A stretch of 44,739 nt of DNA from Lingula anatina. Its lineage: Eukaryota > Brachiopoda > Lingulata > Lingulida > Lingulidae. The stretch spans positions 160,567 to 205,305 of the forward strand of contig NW_019773836.1 of NCBI RefSeq assembly GCF_001039355.2, in the 5' to 3' direction. The notes beneath the pieces are model-generated. The model was not told where the DNA came from, did no database searches, and was given only the letters and a program-made list of their open reading frames with translations. Each line of letters starts with the position of its first letter. Within the stretch, counting starts at the first letter, position 1. A program made the translations under genes and the position numbers. Below, in pieces: positions 12,337 through 21,894 of the stretch.

Positions 12337-13582
12337 CTTAACGCCTTTGTGATGTGTTAAAATATTCGGCCTTCAAAAAATGGAGCAAGGCTCTTTAGAA
12401 TATAAAGATAAAACATTAATGTTTAATTTAAATTTCCTAAACAGAGGCGACGGAAAATTGTTAGTAAAGACACTTACACAGAATGTTTCCTTTTGCTTTT
12501 AACACCTACGTTTTCTGCGCATACAGATTAAAATGCATTGATAACCGCAATGACATCGCTTCTAAAAACACGTTTTAAATGCATTAACATTCCATTATTT
12601 AACCAAGCACCTACGTGCCTGTTTAATGTCCCTTTGAAAAATTATTCTTCCTATCTATATGTATATTACATGTAACATCTGCTTTACTATCAAGTTCATT
12701 TATTTACATTTTTTTCTCTTTCAACCGACTTCGTGCTCCTTTTTTAAACAGATACAATATCGACCTTAACTTAGTTCACCCCATCTGTGTCCCCATCGAC
12801 TGGTTCAAGAAAAAAATATAACACATACAACTTATTTGCGAATCTCCTCAGTGGACGGCTGCATCTCTATGCTTCCTGCTTCATAATCAGGCGAGATATA
12901 CGTGTACCCTAACTTTCTATCCTATTACCTTTGACGCGTACTTGTTCTAGCAGTTACAAAATTGGTTGAAGGTCCTTTAACCGGTTTTAATTTGTACAGC
13001 TAGAAGGACCTCCAGTACAGGGTAAGGGAACTCAATGTTAGAGTTAACCTACTTGTTAATAAGATTCACGAATTATATACAGTATATCCGGTGACTCAAA
13101 AAAGAGTGACGGATTTTAATTACCTTAAGAGGTCGCAAGCTTTTGAATTATTTTTTGCAAAGATTTCTTATATATTATAATTAGTCAGACCTGGACATTT
13201 CAACTGTTAAAGTGAAACGGTTTTGATGTAATCGGCAAATTATTGGCACATGACAGGTGTCAAAAATGCCATAGAACCTGTTAGAAGTCGCATGAGTGAA
13301 AGTGACTTTTGAGCAACCCGGTATATAATATTATAAGGTGTTATTCATGCTGAAAAGTGCTCAACTCTTGACGAGGAGCTAAGTAATTAAAAAGCAAAGC
13401 CAAGTTTTTCTTTATTGCCTTGAGCTGTTACGCCTGAAGGCTCATGTGGGGCACGCATGCTTAAATTGACAATATTTATTTTGCATTACGAGAGATAATG
13501 TCATCCAGCAAATACAACAGTGTCTGTAGCAGTCTCAAATGTTCGTTTCGCACCTTCTAAAGATCACTCTGCGCATATGCAC

Positions 13583-13762
13583 ACTAACCAGGGGCGGACC
13601 CAGGGCTATTTTCTGACAGTCTTCCAAATTATCTTTGTTGATTCACCCTCTAATTTTGACTGTCTTCCAACATGAAAAATTGGATACCCGTCAATGTAAA
13701 CTTGAAAATCTGACCGTCTTCCGGAAGACCCTGAAGACGGCCTAAATCCGCCCCTGACTAAC
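13583..13762. mobile_element. 168-bp hAT-like MITE with target-site duplication
   Basis: The element at 13589-13756 begins CAGGGGCGGA and ends with its inverse TCCGCCCCTG. It is flanked by the direct repeat actaac at 13583-13588 and 13757-13762. The other copy of the region has the empty site with a single actaac at 16751-16756. The CAGGGGCGGA terminus is typical of non-autonomous hAT elements; the duplication is 6 bp where 8 bp is usual for hAT. It has no coding capacity. Confidence 0.85.
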
Positions 13763-14075
13763 TTTCTCCAAAGTTCTCAAGGTTCAGTTTTTTCGGTAAT
13801 ATTTGCGCTGCCATGATTACAGCATCGTCTCTGGAGGTCACGTATCCATGGCAACAACAGAAGAGCTCCACCGGCAACGAATAATAGAGAGCCGGTGATA
13901 TAAAAGGTGACATCGTAAGAGCCTGTTAAATCATACAAACTACCTGAAATGAGAGTAATTAATTTTAATTACTTTAGATGACGTTTATTTACATTAAATA
14001 CATTTCATTGTCCGGTGTAAAAAATGAAAATAACAAATAATACTTGATATATTGTCAGTATCCAAAATGAATTCA

Positions 14076-14077
<2 letters not shown>

Positions 14078-14127
<50 letters not shown>

Positions 14128-14205
14128 GTCGTCGTTAATCTATTTAAAAACAATATATCTCCGATCAGTAAGTTCCAAATCTTATCGCTTAAAAAAATAA
14201 AAATG

Positions 14206-14260
<55 letters not shown>
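14078..14260. repeat. (ATT)n and (TA)n microsatellites
   Basis: ATT units at about 14078-14126 and TA units at about 14207-14260 in intron 4 of G3. The allelic region near 17065-17180 has only short versions, so both are length-polymorphic. Confidence 0.9.
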
Positions 14261-14264
<4 letters not shown>

Positions 14265-14448
14265 TATAATGATTGACCCCTCTTCTCCCCATTTGGTCAC
14301 ATACCTCCAGCCGTCAACAGTAGGGAACCAAAACCGTTGGCTACCATGGTAAGCCCTAATGAAGGTCCAAGTTTCTCAATGCCGACTAAATCTCTCAGAA
14401 CAACCGGGGCCATAGAGACGAAGATGCCTGTAGGAAGAGCAGAAGTAC

Positions 14449-14589
14449 TTTACCTCCGCCCCATAGCTACATCTGTCTACATCTGGTATAAACGTGTAAG
14501 GCACTACGAGTCCTATTTGGAATATCAAATTACACACTAGCCACACGACAAAATCATCTCTTCGTAGCAATGGGAAGTGAAACAGATTA
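14449..14589 (-). pseudogene. stray fragment of SLC16-like exon 3 in an intron
   Basis: The minus strand encodes [20 protein letters not shown] and continues VVPYTFIPDV, matching the TM7 part of G4 exon 3 (about 18142-18280), then loses similarity. It has no splice sites of its own and begins about 20 bp upstream (in gene direction) of the exon 4 acceptor. G2, G4 and G6 share a different intron sequence at this point, so the fragment is derived. Confidence 0.75.
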
Positions 14590-15009
14590 ATTTTTTTTTA
14601 TTTTGTTTTTATTTTTATTTTGTTTTCATTTTTATATTTTTTATCACAATTTGTGAAAAGTATTATATTATATGACCATTGCTTAGATCATATACCGGAA
14701 GTTACACAATTTGAAAGAAAGAATAACACAACATCATCCGAATTCCACTTACCAAGGGTTAACCCGTAAAACGTGCACACCGTTGCAATCACGCCGTACT
14801 CCTTCATAAATGGCAATATGGAAACCATGACGCCTGCAATCATGACGCTTGTCCCAAGCATATAGCGTCTGTTAGCACACCGGAAGTCTGCAAACAGTCC
14901 CATCACGACTCGAGCCACTGTGTTAGCAATGCCTACAATGGATACCAGGAACGCTGCGTTGTTTGTCTCTACCCCCATAGCTCGAGCTACATCTGGTATA
15001 AACGTGTAA

Positions 15010-15010
15010 N
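15010..15010. other. assembly gap marker (single n)
   Basis: Joins the truncated exon 3 of G3 to a sequence that repeats 11861 onward. Confidence 0.85.
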
Positions 15011-15289
15011 TTTATTTTCCAAATTTGAAGAAGGTTAAATTGAAGTCCTATTTGACACATGCTTAAGTAGAGAAAGTAACGACCATGCCGGCGCAAAGAA
15101 ACCATTTTGTTTCAAAACCAAGTCTTAATGCTGGAAACGTCTGCTCTAACATTCAGTATGGAACCCAATGCGTTGTGACACCAAGTAGCGAAGGTGCGTC
15201 TTTAGTAAAAAAAAGTGATTGAATGAGCACCACGTTTATTTTAAAACTGTACAGCCCACAAACTTTTGGGAACTAGTTGAATAAATTAC

Positions 15290-15485
15290 CTGAATAGCCA
15301 TTTCCTTCTGCAGATATTATCTCCCTCAATTCACCATGCCTTTCAGAACTATGTCTACCTACATCAACATCACAGTTGTCACCAGCTGTATCATCGTCTG
15401 TTGTATCTTTGTTAAACCCGTCATTGGTGTGCCCCTCTTGTCTTGCAATTTCTTCTGCAGTGCTATGTGGGGATGTATCAACCAT
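15290..15485 (-). CDS. third copy of G2 exon 1
   Basis: 196-nt first exon encoding the same 65-residue N-terminus as G2 (MVDTSPHSTAEEIARQEG), with the same donor and slightly diverged flanks. Exon 2 is cut off by the n at 15010. It probably belongs to the alternative haplotype of G2. Confidence 0.8.
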
Positions 15486-16777
15486 CTTAACGCCTTTGTG
15501 ATGTGTTAAAATATTCGGCCTTCAAAAAATGGAGCAAGGCTCTTTAGAATATAAAGATAAAACATTAATGTTTAATTTAAATTTCCTAAACAGAGGCGAC
15601 GGAAAATTGTTAGCAAAGACACTTACACAGAATGTTTCCTTTTGCTTTTAACACCTACGTTTTCTGCGCATACAGATTAAAATGCATTGATAACCGCAAT
15701 GACATCGCTTCTAAAAACACGTTTTAAATGCATTAACATTCCATTATTTAACCAAGCACCTACGTGCCTTTTAATGTCCCTTTGAAAAATTATTATTCCT
15801 ATCTATATGTATATTACATGTAACATTTGCATTACTATCAAGTTCATTTATTTACATTTTTTTCTCTTTCAACCGACTTCGTGCTCCTTTTTTAAACAGA
15901 TACAGTATCGACCTTAACTTAGTTCACCCCATCTGTGTCCCCATCGACTGGTTCAAGAAAAAATATAACACATACAACTTATTTGCGAATCTCCTCAGTG
16001 GACGGCTGCATCTCTATGCTTCCTTCTTCATAATCAGGCGAGATATACGTGTACCCCAACTTTCTATCCTATTACCTTTGACGCGTACTTGTTCTAGCAG
16101 TTACAAAATTGGTTGAAGATCCTTTAACCGCTTTTAATTTGTACAGCTAGAAGGACCTCCAGTACAGGGTAAGGGAACTCAATGTTAGAGTTAACCTACT
16201 TGTTAATAAGATTCACGAATTATATACAGTATATCCGGTGACTCAAAAAAGAGTGACGGATTTTAATTACCTTAAGAGGTCGCAAGCTTTTGGATTATAT
16301 TTTGCAAAGATTTCTTATATATTATAATTAGTCAGCCCTGGACATTTCAACTGTTAAAGTGAAACGGTTTTGATGTAATCGTCAAATTATTGGCACATGA
16401 CAGGTGTCAAAAATGCCATAGAACCTGTTAGAAGTCGCATGAGTGAAAGTGACTTTTGAGCAACCAGGTATATAATATTGTAAGGTGTTATTCATGCTGA
16501 AAAGTGCTCAACTCTTGACGAGGAGCTGAGTAATTAAAAAGCAAAGTCAAGTTTTTCTTTATTGCCTTGAGCTGTCACGCTCGAAGGCTCATGTGGGGCA
16601 CACATGCTTAAATTGACAATATCTTTAAAACAGGAAAGCAATAGTATTTTGCATTACGAGAGATAATGTTATCCAGCAAATACAACAGTGTCTGTAGCAG
16701 TCTCAAATGTTCGTTTCGCACCTTCTAAAGATCACTCTGCGCACGTGCACACTAACTTTCTCCAAAGTTCTCAAGGT

Positions 16778-19397
16778 TCAGTTTTTTTCGGTAATATTTG
16801 CGCTGCCATGATTACAGCATCGTCTCTGGAGGTCACGTATCCATGGCAACAACAGAAGAGCTCCACCGGCAACGAATAATAGAGAGCCGGTGATATAAAA
16901 GGTGACATTGTAAGAGCCTGTTAAATCGTACAAACTACCTGAAATGAGGAAATTTAATTACTTTAGATGACGTTTATTTATATTAAATATATTTCATTGC
17001 CCGGTGTCAAAAATATAAATAACAAATAATACTTGATATATTGTCAGTACCCAAAATGATTCCTTTATTATTATTATTGTTGTTGTTAATCTATTTAAAA
17101 ACAATTTATCTCCTATCAGCAAGTTTCAAATCTTATCGCTTCAGAAAATAAGAATGAGTAATATTAGTAAATATATATAATCTGTCTAATTTAAATAATG
17201 ATCTACCAGAGAGAGGTATAGTGATTGAACCCTCTTCTTCCCCTTTGGTCACATACCTCCAGCCGTTAACAGTAAGGAACCCAAACCGTTGGCTACCATG
17301 GTAAGCCCTAATGAAGGTCCAAGTTTCTCAATGCCGACTAAATCTCTCAGAACAACCGGGGCCATAGAGACGAAGATGCCTGTAGGACGAGCAGAAGTAT
17401 TTTTACTTTGTGTTGTGTGAATATTTGAGTTTTAATGTCTTGTAGGAGACTTATATTCACTTCATGGCCTTTTTTACATCACTATTACAAGCGTTGGTTT
17501 TTGGTTAGTTTTTCAGTCTCTGTCTTCTTTTTGCCACGCGGATGTCAATTATCGTTAAGCCTAGATATCTTTTGAAATGTGATGCCCAAACGGAGCACGT
17601 ATACTGCCCGTAATACCCTTTTTGTACGGCGTCTGAGCGGAGGTAGACGGCGGCCGTGCGAAATCGCACGGAATCGTACGGATTTAAGCTCATGTAATGT
17701 AGTCATACTCAGCGTAGCCCATAGCTCCTTATGATTAAAAAAATCGTTAAGACAATTTCACCGGCTTTACTTATTTTATAAGCTATCATGAAGCGAACCG
17801 CGTACATTTAGAATAACATATTTAGAATCAAAATACAGTATTATATTATATGACCAATGCTTCGATCATATACCGGATGTTACACAAGTTGAAAGAATGA
17901 ATAACACAATATTATAAGAAGTTCACTTACCAAGGGTTAACCCGTAAAACGTGCACACCGTTGCAATCACGCCGTACTCCTTCATAAAGGGCAATATGGA
18001 AACCATGACGCCTGCAATCATGACGCTTGTCCCAAGCATATAGCGTCTGTTAGCGCACCGGAAGTCTGCAAACACACCCATGACGACTCGAGCCACTGTG
18101 TTAGCAATACCTACAATCGACACTAAGAACGCCGCGTCGTTTACCTTCGCCCCCATAGCTCGAGCTACATCTGGTATAAACGTGTATGGCACTACGAGTC
18201 CTATTTGGAATATCAAATTACACACTAGCCACACGACAAAATCAGCTCTTCGTAGCAATGGGAAATAGAGCAGATTTTTGAAGAACATGGAAGTTTTGTC
18301 AAAGCCTGGCAACAGCTGTTCTATTTCATTATCCTCGTTGCTTTCTAATTTAGGCGGCACAAACAACATGCTCAAGCCAATCCCTGACAGAGAAAGGCCC
18401 GCCAAGACGAGAAGAGTGTACCTCCAAGAAATGCTTTCAATGAGAAATTCTGTCAAGGCTGCCATCGAAAATGTCCCCACGCCTGATCCGCACACTGCGA
18501 TTCCCATGGCTAGACTTTTCCTCTTCTCAAAATGATCCTGAACAGAGACAATGCTTGGAAAATACATCAGTCCAAAACCGAGGCCAGTCATAACCCCGTA
18601 TGTTAGATACAGGAACGACAAATTTGGTGCCAATGAGCTCGTGCCAATCCCCGCCGCAGCGAGAATGGAACCAGTGACTCCAACAGCCCGGTGTCCAATA
18701 TTTTCTGATAATGAGCTTGCTATCGGACCTATAATAGATTTTCAAAATGCACAAAAAGAATTAAATATTTTATACCGGTATGTCATTAAGTCTAAATTCA
18801 CACACATATAGCTTTTAATTCCTTTCACAAAGCATATGCCTTCGTTTTAGTAAATTCGAAATTTTGTTTGGCATTGTATCTATATTTATCTATGAAATAA
18901 CAAAAAAATGAATAAATAAATTATTTAGCCCCCAATGTTTTTTAATTTTTAACACATGGAAAGAAACATTTAAAGTTAAAATATTGAAGTTAATTCCAGT
19001 ACACATATGTGACAAATCCATCTTGAATCCTCTCTCTCTACTCCCTTTCTCTCTCCACAAAATAAAAGAGAGAGAAATATCGAAGGGGGAGATGTACTTA
19101 AATAAGATCCCCACAAGCGCTGTAAAATATTTATTAAGTTTCAAAAACGAAATCCGGAAAAGAATTTATTTTGTTGGCACTTGTTTCAACCGTACCTACG
19201 ATCCAGTTCACAGCTATTTGAATGGAGCCAACCCAAGACGTCGCTGACTTGCTTTCTTCAAATTCATTCAGCAGGGTGATGTAGAACACGCCAAAAGAGA
19301 ATATAATGCCGTCAACAATAAAGTGAATAAAGAAGGACGCCAAGACCACCAGCCAATCGATGCAGCGGTCGGTTTGAACTCTTGAGCTCTGCTCCAT
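16778..19397 (-). CDS. G4: SLC16/MCT-like transporter with shortened N-terminus
   Basis: Exons: 19196-19397 (coding part of exon 2), 17931-18728, 17257-17379, 16778-16938 (TGA at 16778-16780), giving 427 aa. All introns are phase 1. The ATG at 19397 (MEQSSRVQTDRCIDWL, A at -3 and G at +4) is chosen because upstream exon 2 sequence, still alignable codon by codon to G5 (GGG TCA CCT against GGG TCG CCC), contains an in-frame TGA where G5 has TCA (Ser). No exon-1-like sequence is found further upstream. The transport core is intact: TM1 [69 protein letters not shown] and [11 protein letters not shown]. Exon 5 ends TEKN through a T7 homopolymer. It is therefore a likely functional carrier that has lost the N-terminal extension; the substrate is unknown. 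Confidence 0.87.
17398..17837. other. intron 3 segment of G4 absent from G3
   Basis: The part nearest exon 4 resembles the corresponding introns of G2 and G6 (agaagta followed by tttactttgtg), so it is ancestral. The centre (about 17575-17690) is unusually rich in CG and contains the near-palindrome cgtgcgaaatcgcacg. A 62-codon minus-strand open frame crosses it without recognisable homology. Confidence 0.5.
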
Positions 19398-19439
19398 CGT
19401 TGTTGGTCCGGAGTATGTTCAGCTCCCTTTAGGTGACCC

Positions 19440-21528
19440 AGACACTAAACTCAGACTGTGCTGTTTGTTGGAAAAATAACAGTGCTTAACAAACTAGTTT
19501 ACATGTACATACAGGTATATTGCTTTTGACGGCTCTCAATATACAACCGTTATGGTTTTAAGCTTGGCAAATATGTTTACCTTTTTCAACAATGGAGGTG
19601 CAAATGTAGAAAGTTATATTGAAATCGTATCTATAGCACGCTGAATTTTGAAGAGTTACAGTCCCACCGGAAAATAATCTTAGCAAAAGACCGTGTTTTC
19701 TCCCTACCCTACGCCGTTGGATCTGACAATAGAGCCCGTATGATATTTGTAGGGTACCTATAGGAGCATCGGTAAGCGATCCTTATCAGGGGTAAACTGG
19801 ACTCCCAAAATACAGTAGTCAGCTCAACGAAAACAGACAGGGAAACGGTCCTGATCGCGGGTGTCAGTTGATCAATATTTGGGTACAGTTACATAGTCTT
19901 GACTAGAAAATGTAATTTCAATGTTTAATCGCGGTATGTGTTGGTGGATTCCACGAAGAGCAAGTGATATATAGATGCTATTTAAATGTATAATAGGTCT
20001 ATTGCCATCATAAGATAATGCTGAAATGTGCAAATACTCAGTAAATATGCCGTGTGCCATGCAGAAAAAATAAACGCCAGATTGGTATTAAACTAACTTA
20101 AACAGAAAGGGAGTCTCTAGTCTGTTAAGACGACAAGCGTCACGCTGTTCTAATTGAGTAATAATCTGTGCCCAATCACAGTGTACCTGACTAAACATCG
20201 CCGGTGTGGCAGGATATGCAATCATGAACCTTTATCTGTTTCCCATTACTTTGTACTGGTGACATTCGTCCCATTTACTAACACCAATACTCCGACTAGC
20301 CGTATCCTGTGCTAATCATAAGGGGCCTCGAATTTCCATTTCTAGGACTACCATTCCTGTTACACCGATGTCACAGCACAGAGCTTTCTTTGTAAGACAA
20401 TGGAGCTATATAGATACCCAGCAAACATGTCACGTTCGGATCACGTGACTAGCACGTTGCTATGACGTTATAATGTGGTAGCAACGTGCTAGCCACGTGA
20501 TCCGAACGTGACGTATTTGCTGTGTAGTGTCTACCAGAGAGGGCCTTCTGGCTTCTCTTGCAGTTATAATATTGTTTCAAGGATCTTCAACCAGTTTGAG
20601 CCACCACAAGAACCACTTAGTCACTTGAAGAGAGTATATATCAAGATGTGGAAGTGCACACAATGATTATCAGATTTACATATCAAATTCAGAAATAGAT
20701 GCGCACAGTTCATTTAAAGTGATAGTATGTACTTGGGATGAGATCAAAAGAACAGTATGAGTAAACAGCCGTGCTGAACAAAACCTCTACTCAGATAGTT
20801 CCAACTGGCGGGAATCGAGAAGTGAAAAAAGGCTCAAAATGGAAGCGTTGCAAAATTTGGAGGAGCTCTGGTATGTAAATAGGGAGGGCACCACCAATGC
20901 TGTTCTCCATATCATTTGTTACCTATGTAATTGTCTGAATCAATATCTAATCTAAAATCATTTAAGAGAATATTCAACTTTATTTACCATATAACCGTTG
21001 CTTTTTATAAGCAGAATGTACTCGTTTACAAAGTTTACCTATAGGGATAATATTTTAGGTACATCATTGTGCAAGTTTTGACACCATTTTGTCAAAGAAG
21101 TAATACTTAATTAAAACAAATAATTGTATAATGCATCTCCGTAATACCAATATACAAGTTTTATGAAATATTCAAGAAATATCAAAGAAAATCGCACAGC
21201 CTAATTGACTTTACTTATAATGACCGTGATACTATACGTTTACTATTGAGGTTTTGAAAAAGCCAGAGTTAAATTTAAAGGTAAAATATTGAATTTATTA
21301 TGACTTATTCAAAACCAATAAAAAAGAAAAAAGTATCAAATATGTATTACAACTAACCCAAACACCATTAGAAAAATTCTCTTCATGTCTTTAGGCAAGT
21401 CAAGTATAAACTAATAACAATTTGAAGTTTTCTCTGGTATGTATTATCATCAGGCCGTCTAAGTCAATTGCTTATACATTCACAAAAACATTGGCTTTGT
21501 TGTCAAGGGTCCGATCCTATGGTGAAAT
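19440..21528. other. G4-G5 intergenic region
   Basis: About 2 kb with no exon of the array and no recognisable protein. It should contain a promoter and any non-coding first exon of G4, but I cannot identify either. It holds one fold-back element (20417-20524). Confidence 0.5.
20415..20526. mobile_element. 108-bp fold-back MITE flanked by TA
   Basis: The two halves of 20417-20524 are near-perfect reverse complements: left arm cagcaaac, then gtcacgttcggatcacgtg, then ctagcacgttgcta; the right arm is the inverse with a few mismatches around a short centre near 20467-20480. TA dinucleotides flank both ends (20415-20416 and 20525-20526), as after insertion of a Tc1/mariner-type or similar non-autonomous element. 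Confidence 0.8.
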
Positions 21529-21854
21529 TTAACAAATGTTTGTGATATGCGCGTTTCCATGGCAACAGCATCGTTCCTGGAGTCTGCGTATCCGTGGCAA
21601 CAGCAAAATGATTCCACCGGTAACGAACAACAGAGAGCCGGTGATATGAAACGTCAGATCGTATGAACCGGTTATATCGTACAAAAAGCCTAAAAAAAGA
21701 TAAAGTGAAAGAAAAAGTTATTTTAATTCAGCATTTTTAAATAAATTTACATCAGTTTGTTTAATAGCTGACTTGATAAAGAAGAATATAAATTGGTAAC
21801 AAAATCATATACGCCTTTATTATCATTGTTTCATTTATTATTTTGAAAATGAGT

Positions 21855-21894
<40 letters not shown>

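Larger units (their letters stand above)
10174..12734. repeat. 1280-bp direct duplication around an n, probable unmerged contig overlap
   Basis: 10174-11453 recurs as 11455-12734 with a constant offset of 1281 bp and no difference that I can find by eye; every open frame in it is repeated identically. The copies are separated only by the n at 11454, and the second continues into unique sequence. This is what unmerged contig ends look like. A real tandem duplication would not be expected to meet exactly at a gap. Confidence 0.9.
13777..15009 (-). pseudogene. G3: partial, rearranged SLC16/MCT-like gene, likely an allele of G4
   Basis: Exon 5 at 13777-13943 and exon 4 at 14305-14427 are intact and nearly identical to those of G4. 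The 3' part of exon 3 occupies 14753-15009 (from about NNAAFLVSIVGIANTVARVV to the donor after YGLTLG) and then stops at the n at 15010. Between exons 4 and 3 lies an extra fragment of exon 3 (14449 to about 14589). Exon 2 and the 5' two-thirds of exon 3 are absent; exon 1 of the neighbouring contig follows the n. The tail reads TEKTEP before TGA, whereas G4 ends TEKN because of one extra T in a homopolymer. It is either a broken allele or a mis-assembled contig end, so the pseudogene label is provisional. Confidence 0.7.
11861..17396. repeat. allelic-looking duplication of about 2.5 kb
   Basis: 11861 to about 14440 and 15011 to about 17396 are collinear and nearly identical, with scattered substitutions, a roughly 22-bp indel near 13475 versus 16625, microsatellite length changes and one MITE insertion. 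This divergence fits two haplotypes better than one locus assembled twice. The second copy starts immediately after the n at 15010. Confidence 0.8.
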
